From NCBI GenBank assembly GCA_025201805.1, contig MU619239.1, positions 3,429 through 67,428 of the forward strand: a stretch of DNA of 64,000 nt. The letters are read 5' to 3'. Under the pieces are notes generated by a model that was given only the letters and a program-made list of their open reading frames with translations, did no database searches and was not told where the DNA came from. Below, piece by piece: positions 51,950 through 61,698 of this stretch (position 1 is its first letter; every line of letters begins with the position of its first letter). The translations under genes and the position numbers were made by a program. The DNA comes from Parasitella parasitica. Its lineage: Eukaryota; Mucoromycota; Mucoromycetes; Mucorales; Mucoraceae.

Positions 51950-52715
51950 CCCTCACAAAATCACAATTGAAGGAACGCCTGATGATGAAGTATGTTATTC
52001 ATTGCGAGAACGTGGCATTAGGGCTTTGCTAAAGGGCTTGAATTTTTTCAAAAGTGATATTTGAGCCAAAATGGTCCTATGTCGCACGTGCGTCCCAAGG
52101 ACGAGTTTGATTAACGAACACTTGTATCTAGTAATTATGCACATTCCAAGTGTACTGTGGGCCATCACGCTCAAAATATATAGTAATGAAGTGAACTATA
52201 TAATTGTGATTCATGACCGTTTGATGTTATCTTGGTCCTTACAACAGTATTTTCTCCTTTCGTTGACCATCTTTTTCCTCGAATCAAGTTGGCATTGAAG
52301 CCTGCCTCGTCGACAAAGATACAATTAGTTTTGTATGAGATGCCAAGCTGTCAACTTTTTGATGAATATGTTTGTGAATGTGCTGAGTGGATAATCACTT
52401 TTCAGCAAGGTTAGGAAATTTCTTGAAGAGCTCGTCTCTGATAATACCTAATGTAAGCCGAGAGTCATCGTCCAGCAGGTGGATAATGTACTTGGTGTGC
52501 TCTTCGAGCGATCGAACTCTTCCTCCTCACGATTAGCCTTTTGCAGTTCCTCTTTCCATATATCAATCGACAATATGATTAATTGTGGAGCAAGACAAAT
52601 TAAAAAGTTTCGCAATTTTAGTAATAGATACGTGTTTATCAAGATGCTTTTCAATTATAAGCTCCTTTACATGATCATTAATGTGAGCTTTTCTTGTTCT
52701 TTGCTCTTTTGAGGA
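51950..52715 (-). pseudogene. Tc1/IS630-type transposase relic
   Basis: Minus-strand remnants of a DDE_3 transposase. Near 52550-52700 are a Lys-rich start and a helix-turn-helix reading KIAKLFNLSCSTINHIVDRY, with a frame break after it. Near 52215-52330 the catalytic core reads CIFVDEAGFNANLIRG-KRWSTKGENTVV, where DEAGFN is the second-Asp motif of this family. Downstream pieces near 52140-52170 (VMAHSTLGM) continue in a shifted frame. Several stops and shifts separate the pieces, so it is dead. The element's ends were not located. Confidence 0.65.
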
Positions 52716-55105
52716 AGAAGTAACAGAGTTATCATTATTAAAGACATTTGAATAACGGTGGTACCGTATACTGCTGTAGCGGGTTGCATTTGCTCTTTCT
52801 TCATTTTAATTCTGAAATCAATTACTGTAACAGCTATTTATCGAACATCAGTTCATACAAAAGAAATCTTGCAGGCAACTAGTTTGGAAAAAAAAAAAAA
52901 AGTTCAAGTAAATGATAAAGGTCATGGTGATTGTGATAATATATTTCTGATAAGAAGCTTCTGAGAGAAGAGAAATGTCTCCCTAAAAATATTTTTAAAT
53001 GGGGATTCCCATGTTTACAGAAAAAGAGTAATTACTTTGTTTCATTTATAGTAAAAAAATATAAAGAGAATGTGTCGTGAAATAAGCTATCTACATCATA
53101 TCTTTGTGTTCAAGATAGTCTTTAAAAAAAGGTTACGGTTGTATAATGACAAACATCTGTGATTCTGGGTGTAAGTGTGTCTGTTTACTTTGTATCAAAA
53201 ACCTTTGATTGGATTCAGGAACGGAGAGCAAGGTTGGAGATAAGCTTTATTTATGTCCTTGGGATTTCATAGATTTTTTTGCAGATAACTTTTTATTAAT
53301 GGGTGTGTTATCCTGGTGGCAGATTGTTTCCTTTTCTCTGGCACTTTCTTATAATTTCAGTTGATCTGGCGGCTTCTAGTCTGGAAGGTCTTGTCAGACA
53401 AGTACCAATCTGGGTTCTCTATCCAGTTGCACAGTAGAACAACTACTCAAACCTGTGCCATCTTCTCCATAATATTGGAATGGTTCAAAAGTTTGTGTCT
53501 TTGTAAAGCCAGCTTAGATTTTAGGCGCCTGGTTTTTTTTTTTGTCTACGCGAACTTAAGTGTGCTATTGTCAGAAAAAGACAAAAACTGTAAGAAAACA
53601 ATCTTTAGCAATCTTAGATACAAAATTAAGTAATACAAAGTAAGCCATTAGACTATAAGACTCCTTTTGATAACATATTTGCATAGCTTAGAGCAAATTT
53701 TGCACTTTTTAAGTTGACATAACATGAAAGTGTCGACTTTTCTCACTTTTTTCGGCAGAGTATTTTTCAAAATCGGAGCGTGAGATTTTCAGGCCAGATA
53801 TATACATGCAAATACTACCATTAGAAAGCCAAGAAGCACATCATTTAAATAAATTAGGTTTCAATTGTTTTTTTTTTACATTGGGTAAGCTATGGCTTCT
53901 CAAAGCTAATGCTTTCTTCAAAAAACACCATTTTTCTTCGAGGCGGAGATTAAACGCGTTCAAAATTTGGAAGGAAAAAATTCTTTCAGAAACTCAATTT
54001 GGACATTTCGAAACAAAGTTACTTCTTTGAGGCAAGATATCATCTTGTGACACTATGCATACCCCGGCTGTCAGTTTATGATAATAGCTGTATTTTTGTA
54101 CGCTCTACGCGATGGTATTATTTCATAATTCCCGTATGCTTATGGAAGGAATTATGTCAAAAAAATCTGAAAACAGATCAAGAGGGAAAAATCAATATTT
54201 TGCTTAATCAGAGCGCATTTCCAGTCTTTCAGATCAAGGAATGGTCTTTTACGATCATTTTCTTCTAATATATGCTGTAGTAAAAAGTTGCAATTTTGGG
54301 GTCAAAACCGAGGATAATGCCTAATCGACGATTTTGGATGTGTGGATACAAGGAAAAAAATGAAAAAATCCGTCATTTTGCATCGAAAAAAAAAAAGCAT
54401 GCTCAAATTGCACCAAAATCATATATAATATAGTTGTTTCCCAATGGATACTATTTCTGGTGTTTTCAGGACACTTTTGATTATGAAAATTAATCAAAAA
54501 ATGGCACACAAAGCTAAAGTTCTTGCTTTTAAGCTGCAAAAAATATCTATCTGGAGATGATATCACGTCAATATCAATTCTAGTATATGACACGGCTTTA
54601 CAAAATTAGTATTTTTGAGGCCACAAGTATACATTTCTTCGTAGTAATATGATCAAACAGGTGTGGCTCATCGAGTTTGGAAGCAGAAGAGGATAATTCA
54701 TGAAGATAATGTTTTGCCGTAATAACCCCTTGTTATTTGTGAATAATTCATAAGTTGCTAATTGCTAGTGATAGAGAGGCTTTATTACCATTGTTGCTTA
54801 TAATAATACCTATCGCTCCTGCACAATGGCTGTTTCATCAAAAATAAAATAAGTAGGCCATCGCAATTTCGCAGATCATTATAAAATGAACTTTTCTTCA
54901 ATAAACCAAAAAGACTGTACATCACCATCATTATTTTCAGTTTAGATCTTCTTCTTTTCAAAAGTGACTTTCACCAAATACTATTGATTTTCATCTTTTT
55001 GAATGCGAAATCTCAGAACTAAACTCTTTTTTTTTTTTTCCTTTCTTTAAGTGTACGAAATTATTCCCTAAAGTGTACGAATACGTACACATATTCACAT
55101 AAGTT
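52716..55105. other. Intergenic, no supported gene
   Basis: About 2.4 kb without a gene I can support. The longest open frames (53361-53633, 53806-54268, 54321-54593) lack recognisable similarity and have A/T-driven composition. The block 53700-54640 has a different texture (TTTTTCGGCAG, CAAAATCGGAGCG) from its flanks and might be a non-autonomous insertion, but no terminal repeats were seen. Confidence 0.5.
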
Positions 55106-56435
55106 ATGGTAGCCCTTCGTCAATTGGAATTTTACTCAGGTATTGGAGGAATGGTAAGAGCTTTACTCTTTTCTTCATGTCTATAAATTTACCTGTCGTT
55201 TTTATGATAGCATTATGCTGCGAAACTCGCTGATTGGGACGTAGAGATTATAAAAGCATTCGATATCAATACAGTAGCCAACGAAGTATAAAAAGAAATA
55301 GCCAAAGCGATGTAGCACCGTGGATACTTAATGACAGATTCCGTTTAGATTTATAGGCATAATTTCGATCCTAAATCTGTGGGACAAAATTTGATTGAAA
55401 CACTTTCTACTACGCATTATGATACTATTGCTGCTGATATCTGGACCATGTCACCACCTTGTCAACCTTATACACGTATCGGTCTTCAACAAGGCAGTGT
55501 CGATGCTCGCGCTAAAAGCTTCCTGCATCTACTTGAGGTATTGGGAGAAATGAAACAAAAGCCCAAATATATCCTGGTTGAAAATGTGAAAGGATTTGAG
55601 GTATTTTAAAAAGAATTTGCTCTGTGATGATGCCGTTGTTGCTGACAGAATTTACTAGGAATCTGATTCTAGAGATATGCTTATAAACAAACTGACTCAC
55701 TGCGATTACACATTTCAAGAGTTTTTGCTGACACCATTACAACTGGGAATACCCAACTCAAGAATGAGGTATTATTTATTAGCAAAGCTAAAGCCATTGG
55801 GATTTGCAAAGCCTGTTACTGGTACAATCATCGGATACATTCCTCTTTCAACGCTTATGTCGACAGAATTTACAGATACAAGGGGTATATCTGACGAAGA
55901 AAATTTAGTTGATGAATCAGTGAATCCAGTTGATCCACTATCCAAGTACCTGGAACTTGACAGCTATTATGAAGAATATCTTGTCCCTGATAAGGTGCTT
56001 GCAAAGAATAGCCATGTATTTGATATTGTGAAGCCTGATGGACACCGTAGCTGTTGTTTCACAAAAGGCTACTTTCACTATGCCCAAGGAACCGGATCAA
56101 TTCTTCAAATGAACCCAGATATTGATGTAAGCTTAGTGACATTTGCTTGTAGATGCAACACTGACACTGGAGTATAGACTGCAGAAATTTTCTCAAAAGC
56201 AATGGCATACAAAGACGTTGATGAAGCGAAGCAGTTGGAGTTATTACGCACCTTAAAGTTGAGATATTTCAGCCCAAGAGAAGTGTCTAATCTTATGGGC
56301 TTCCCTCAGGATTTTTCCTTTCCAGAAACTAGCACTATCAAACAAAAGTATAGGACTCTGGGTAATAGTATCAATGTAAGATTGGTATCAGAGTTGATGC
56401 GTTATTTGATGAAAGAAGGAAGTGCCCCTTTGTAA
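55106..56435 (+). CDS. DNMT2-type (TRDMT1) tRNA cytosine-5 methyltransferase
   Basis: Methylates C38 of tRNA-Asp in this family. Five exons (55106-55153, 55211-55285, 55349-55600, 55659-56126, 56178-56435) give 366 aa. Motif I EFYSGIGGM (AdoMet binding), motif IV SPPCQPY with catalytic Cys79 (most DNMT2s have Phe after QP), ENVKGFE (motif VI), and QLGIPNSRMRYYLLA (motif VIII). CCFTKGYFHYAQGTGS contains the DNMT2-specific CFT hallmark. Motif X is LGNSINV. No chromatin-targeting N-terminal domain exists, so it is not a DNA-silencing DNMT1/5 type. The third exon uses the acceptor at 55348, which restores NEIYRHNF; the later TATAG acceptor would break the frame. Confidence 0.93.
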
Positions 56436-56662
56436 ATAATAAAATTAGAAATATCAATTAGAAATATCTCGACGAGATACAGTTTACATGCTTCCCCTAA
56501 ATTTGCAATCCATCGTTGGAAAATGGCATGAAGACTAATCATTTGTATCACCAAACATACTTCTCGAGTGTTTGAGATTCAATTCGTGAGCATTCTTCTC
56601 TGTATTAAGTGTCCACCAAGCCTTTTTTTTTTTACTTCGCTTTCTTTTTACTTTTTCATTTC

Positions 56663-58339
56663 ATGAGCGAATATATAACCAATAAACCACCAACATTGAT
56701 AGAAAGAGTGCTCACCTACTTTGGATTTGGAATCACTCCTTACAAAGTTAATTGTTGGTACTGCTGCCAGGATTCTTATATTTTGCCAGGTTCCAAAAAC
56801 ACAGTTGATCAGTGGTATTGCAATCTGTGCGAAAGTACCAACATTAGGGACAAGGTAGGACTCGAAAAAAGATATAAAAATATTGTGCCAATATTCCTAC
56901 TGTAATAGAATGGGGAAATTGCTGATCCCAAGCCATTTGAGCCACTCAATACTAAAAGTAGATGATAACCCTTGCAACTAAATACGATTACTGATATTTT
57001 TTTTTCGTTTCAAGGTGTGCCAGCTTTTCAACGATCAGCTTCGACTATCCAGGTCAAATCAGCAAATACACTCTGTTCTGATTGTGTTGCTAATCAAGAA
57101 ATCATATATCGCCATCTTGCTGAATACATACCAGATGAAACTGTGGGTACTTAGTTATGGATAATAGAATTCAATTCTCAACCTTATAAACATATAGGAC
57201 CCCACGTATGAAATTAAATTCAATGATGTAGATGAATACAAATCAAAACTACACCAACGATATAAATTATGCAGGGATTGTCAAGATAAAATTAGAAAAC
57301 TGAATGAAGATCAACGGGCTTTTATTAGGCAACAAAGATTCACTGCTTCTGTCCTCCAGAGCTCGCTTTCTACTGCACCCAAAAAACCTTCCATATATGT
57401 ATTCCACTTTAGAGGATTCTTGTGGTATACAGTTCATATATGGACCATCTTTTTTGGAAGCTTCTGTTAGTATGCTCGTGCTATTAATATCCATGTTTTT
57501 AACAAATTTATAGGTATCCTGTTTCCTCCCCAAAGTGTCAATATCAACGTGCCTGATATACTGTTGCGCTCATATGATCCAACCAGCTTGCAAGACCTTG
57601 TAAAATCAATTGGCTGTATTTCAAGTTTGTGGGATACTTTCATCATGCCGTTGCAATGTATTTTATCAACTATAAGTGATGAATCCTGCTACTGGGCAAT
57701 GGGCTTTGCTAATCTCTTCATTTTGGCTTTGATGACAATTTTATCTTTCGTTGTTAGAGGGTGGCATCATCTTTTAAAGGATACTACTACCGAAAAACTA
57801 ATTCACTATCGATTCTATAATGTATGATTTAAATGCAATCACTACATAACTTACCATTCATAGTTTAAGTTAGATCAGTCAGAAATCATTAATTCTGGTG
57901 CGGTGTTTGCTATTTGCATTCATCGTATTTATACCTAACAAGAAAGCAGAGATAGGGACACTGGCTATTTATATCATAGTAAGTGAATCAAATTGTTAAG
58001 CGAGCAGTGCTGGCTGGTAGCTTATATAGTTTAATTACTTTGCAGCTACTTCTGACATCGTATAACGTTGTCAAGTGCTATATTTGGCCATATGCAAGAA
58101 TTGGTAAAAACAGCAGATCATTAGAAATAGATGAGGGTGAGAATGAGGACGAGTTTATTGAGGATATGGACATTGTCCCCAATGAATCATCGCCGCCGCA
58201 ATTACCTTTACAGCAACAGCAGCATTATGAATATCATCAGCAGCACCGACAACAACAACAGTATTATCATTATCATCCACAACAGCAAGTGGACGCCGTT
58301 GACTCTATCGTCAATGGTCTCCATCAAATAGCATTCTAA
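56663..58339 (+). CDS. Ima1/SAMP1-like inner nuclear membrane protein
   Basis: Family links the nuclear envelope to the cytoskeleton and heterochromatin. Seven exons (56663-56854, 56909-56957, 57015-57142, 57198-57465, 57514-57821, 57883-57978, 58046-58339) give 444 aa. The N-terminal Ima1 zinc-binding domain has CWYC near residue 29, WYCNLCES near 53, CSDC and CRDC: four CxxC pairs. Downstream are several hydrophobic segments: VFHFRGFLWYTVHIWTIFF, FANLFILALMTILSFVV, CLLFAFIVFIP and IYIILLLTSY. The tail is Gln/His/Tyr-rich (QQQQHYEYHQQHRQQQQYY), ending in VDAVDSIVNGLHQIAF. Start at 56663 is the first ATG in frame after the stops. Confidence 0.85.
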
Positions 58340-58480
58340 TAATCATCATAGACAGTTTTTAGATAATAGTTTCGAATAAATTCGCTTTGTACATTACAGC
58401 ATTGGATTACATATTCAAGAGAAAAAAAGGGTATGATAGTTATTTATAATACATGATTAAGGTTGAGGATGATTCTACGA

Positions 58481-59965
58481 TTAAGCAGTTTTTTCAAAAC
58501 CGCGAACAATGTCTTCAAGAGAGCGACCCTTAGTCTCTGGAACTTTGAAATAGGTAAAGACTAAAGCAAGAGCAGCAACACCAGCAAAGATAGCAAATGA
58601 GTAGCCCTTGATGCCATCAAAGATAAGAGGAAAGCATTGACCGATCAAAAAGTTCATGGCCCAGTTGACAGCAGTAGCGATGGCGCCAACAGCAGATGAA
58701 GCATAGACAGGAGTCAGTTCAGAGGTCATCATCCAAGGAATGGGTCCAACACCAATTGCAAAGGCAACAACATAACCAAAGACAGAGACAATCAAGAGAG
58801 CACCAATATTATAAACATAGCCAATAATCAAGAGAACAGAAAAGATACAAGCACCAACTTCAGCAATCATGAGCAAAGGACGGCGACCCATACGATCAAT
58901 CAAGATTAAGGAGAGGATAGTAGAAGCAAAGTTAACAACAGTAGTGACAATAGCCATGTATTTGGACATTTCCGCATCAAAAGCCATGTTGAAGATGGTA
59001 GTAGAGTAGTACATGACAGCATTCATACCAATCAATTGTTGAGTAATGTGAAGAGCAATGACAGTAAGTGCGATACGGCGAATGAGAGGATCAGTAAAGA
59101 TTTGAATCATGCTCATAGGAGAGCGTGCACCCTCATCTCGAGAGACAACACCATCTTCAAGCTGAGCGTCAAAAGATTTCTTGTCTTCAAAGGATGCAGT
59201 ATCACCAACAATAGCTTCAGCAGCAGCAGTACCCAACTGTCCTTCAATCATACCAAAGAACTCTTTATCGATGTTGGAATTTGGACGAAGTCTTTGAAGG
59301 CTTTCTCTAGCTTCTTCAATGCGATTTATAGAGACAAGATAACGAGGTGATTCAACGCAACCAGCCATCAAGAAGAATTGAGCAATAGCAGGAATAGCAA
59401 CAATAGCGTAGTTGATTCTCCAGAGAGGAAAAGAAGCAAGAGGAAGACCGATAACAGAGGCGAGTAAGATACCAATAACTATAGCAAATTGGTTGCATGT
59501 ACCCATAGTACCACGAGCCTTGATAGTAGATACTTCACCAATATATGTAGGAGTAGAGAGAGATCCAAGACCACAAGAGAGACCACACAAGACACGACCG
59601 ATGATAAACATAGCAGGATTAAGTGAGACACCGATCAATAAAGCTCCAATGATCCAGCCAATGTTGTTAAAGATGATAGTCTTTTTACGACCAAATTTAG
59701 TCTGGATAGCACCACCAAAGAGGCCACCGATCAAACCACCCACACAGAAAGAGGCTACAGCAAAACCCCAAAGAGCATTGTTCATTGGAAGGCAATCAGG
59801 GAAGGCCTTGCTAGCAACATGAGCAGCGCCATTCTCGCAGGCATGAGTAACTTCACCAGGAACGTTAGCGGAGCCAATTACCCATCCATTACTGAATGAC
59901 CCAAGACAAGAGATGATTACACAGTAAACCATGTATTTTGGCATTTTGAGATCAACAGAGTCCAT
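58481..59965 (-). CDS. MFS sugar (hexose) transporter, left copy
   Basis: Plasma-membrane sugar porter of the major facilitator superfamily, 494 aa, no introns. Seen: 12 predicted membrane helices, GGAIQTKFGRKK (loop 2-3), RVLCGLSCGL, TYIGEVSTIKARG, VESPRYL (variant of PESPRYL), QQLIGMNAVMYYS (QQxxGxN in TM7), DRMGRRPLL, and PETKGRSLED at the C-terminus. Near 220-280 is a longer acidic central loop (QLGTAAAEAIVGDTASFEDKK). It differs from the right copy by two residues only: Phe instead of Val in ASFPLW, and last residue Ala instead of Val. The exact sugar cannot be told. The start is the MDSVDLK ATG; upstream sequence in the same frame is also open but lies in the duplicated arm's 5' flank. 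Confidence 0.95.
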   Translation of the reverse strand: MDSVDLKMPKYMVYCVIISCLGSFSNGWVIGSANVPGEVTHACENGAAHVASKAFPDCLPMNNALWGFAVASFCVGGLIGGLFGGAIQTKFGRKKTIIFNNIGWIIGALLIGVSLNPAMFIIGRVLCGLSCGLGSLSTPTYIGEVSTIKARGTMGTCNQFAIVIGILLASVIGLPLASFPLWRINYAIVAIPAIAQFFLMAGCVESPRYLVSINRIEEARESLQRLRPNSNIDKEFFGMIEGQLGTAAAEAIVGDTASFEDKKSFDAQLEDGVVSRDEGARSPMSMIQIFTDPLIRRIALTVIALHITQQLIGMNAVMYYSTTIFNMAFDAEMSKYMAIVTTVVNFASTILSLILIDRMGRRPLLMIAEVGACIFSVLLIIGYVYNIGALLIVSVFGYVVAFAIGVGPIPWMMTSELTPVYASSAVGAIATAVNWAMNFLIGQCFPLIFDGIKGYSFAIFAGVAALALVFTYFKVPETKGRSLEDIVRGFEKTA

Positions 59966-60134
59966 TTTGCTTGATAAAATATGATGTGAAGGAGGCGTTT
60001 TATTATAAAATCTATAATAGATATAATTTGATACAAAAAAATGGGCAAGGTGTAAATACCACTTCCTTATATATTCGATTTTGATCATGCATTTGTGGTT
60101 TTCTACGATATGAACCCTGTTTTCTCTAGAAAAC
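58481..60134. repeat. Inverted duplication, left arm (1654 bp)
   Basis: Reverse complement of 61699-63352, same length with no indel seen. Covers the whole transporter CDS plus about 169 bp of 5' flank. The only differences I noticed are one in TCTAG versus TCTGG near the outer 5' edge, one T/G in ASF/VPLW, and two in the last codons. The 5' edge coincides with a perfect small palindrome, GTTTTCTCTAGAAAAC, at 60119-60134. Confidence 0.95.
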
Positions 60135-60777
60135 GAACATCTTTCTGAGTTGTTGAACATACGATATTTTGAATGTTTCAGTGGTGGATGACTTCCTTAG
60201 TTTTCTAAAAAAAAAAATTGTCGAGCAATTCTCCATCCATGAATAAGAAAGAGGAAAACAGGAAATACTTGTATGAATTGATGTGCGTAAATCGATATGG
60301 TTAGTTCCCTTCGAACTTATGTGTATAAATACATCACTAATAGTAAACTACAATTGTGTCTTATGAGATTCAGGGACAACCCTTGATTGGCAAGAAGCGG
60401 TTGGTTTCCACGGAACTGACTGGTTAATGATATCCTTATAATTACAGAATGTTTGACTATGCATTCGTTTATCTGAGGAAGCCTATTTACACTCAAATTA
60501 TAAATGCGTTCATATTAACAAAATGTACATAAAAACGCTGTGGCTGTAAATGAACATAATTTTCATTGAAGCGTCCAAGCATTAGAGCACGATTCGTCAC
60601 CTCATTTGTTTATATTTATGCTGGGATCAGTTGCTTGGTTTGAATGGAAATATAGGTGGAACTAGCAGCATTTTTGTTATCATTTTATATCCAAAATCAG
60701 TAGAAAACGCAATCATTTAGCTTATAGATATATTTCATAATCATATTTTTGGTTTTCTCTATTTTTCTTATTTTGAA
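60135..60777. other. Spacer of the inverted duplication; promoter region of secreted-protein gene
   Basis: No gene. Lies between the left arm and the ATG at 60778. Pyrimidine-rich just before the start (TTTTTGGTTTTCTCTATTTTTC). It also holds whatever upstream promoter elements the left transporter has beyond its duplicated 169 bp. Confidence 0.5.
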
Positions 60778-61413
60778 ATGGTCGCCAATGCCTATTTTAT
60801 TGTATTAGCGATAGTCATATCTCTGTTAATTCACCACACTGATGCTTACTGGACAGTCAGAGAAAAATATGCTCCAAGAAAAGATGGCACATTTTGGGCC
60901 GAATTAACCAAAATTGAATTTAATGGAAATGACTCAAGTGAAATCCAATGTCGAGTGAATACAAATCCCTTTCAAGACAAACGATCCATTATCTATGGAA
61001 GGAAATCTAGTTATCATGGCTGTGCTGGCATCGAAAAGGTTTCTCTTCATGGAAATAATCGAATATTGCATTATCTCACTGTATTAGGCTCTAATGAAGT
61101 TCTTAATTGTGTGTTAGCCGAAAGGAATTCAGTCTATAAAGAGTATATTTGTGGCAATGCCATTCCAACTGCCCTACCTGTAGGTGAAATACCTGTGTCT
61201 AATTCTCTCAGTGCTGCTACCAGTACAAGTAAAGGAAAGATAACTGTTAGCACAACTACAATAACGTATGTACCTTCTTTCACCAATGGTGTTGCCTGTG
61301 TTATTGGCTATCTAGGAAGAAGAAATGGTGGTGGTCCAACTGGTGCTTGCTGTAGTCATAGTGATGATTGCCTTGATACATGTGTTCAGGGAGTCTGTGG
61401 CATCACACCTTAG
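60778..61413 (+). CDS. Secreted Cys-rich protein, unrecognised
   Basis: 211 aa, single exon. N-terminal hydrophobic segment AYFIVLAIVISLLIHHTDA is a convincing signal peptide with likely cleavage near residue 24. The mature part has no known domain by eye: an N-terminal half with four scattered Cys (IQC, YHGC, LNC, YIC), a Ser/Thr-rich linker (SAATSTSKGKITVSTTTIT), then a compact C-terminal Cys cluster CVIGYLGRRNGGG..CCSHSDDC.DTCVQGVCG. The cluster looks like a disulphide knot or binding module. Expected location is the cell wall or outside. It sits in the 1564-bp spacer between the transporter arms. Cell-wall or effector-like roles are guesses. Confidence 0.75.
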   Translation: MVANAYFIVLAIVISLLIHHTDAYWTVREKYAPRKDGTFWAELTKIEFNGNDSSEIQCRVNTNPFQDKRSIIYGRKSSYHGCAGIEKVSLHGNNRILHYLTVLGSNEVLNCVLAERNSVYKEYICGNAIPTALPVGEIPVSNSLSAATSTSKGKITVSTTTITYVPSFTNGVACVIGYLGRRNGGGPTGACCSHSDDCLDTCVQGVCGITP

Positions 61414-61698
61414 TTGTAAATGAATAAATGATCACACGGCGAATTACTACAACTGTACCTGAATAAATTATTGCCTGATTTTTGGCAAAACGAAAACAGT
61501 AAAAAAATAGAAAAGACAATCTATAGGAAAATAACTGTGTATTATTTATTATTTCTGCTTCACTTGCCAAGCTGCATTTAACTTCAAACTATTCCTTGCT
61601 AAGTATATCTTGAACTATAGCAAGACTTGCAGTTTGGAGATTGAAAATGAAACATCGTACCATCGTTCCTCTAAATATGTTGATCAAGGAAAAGTCAA

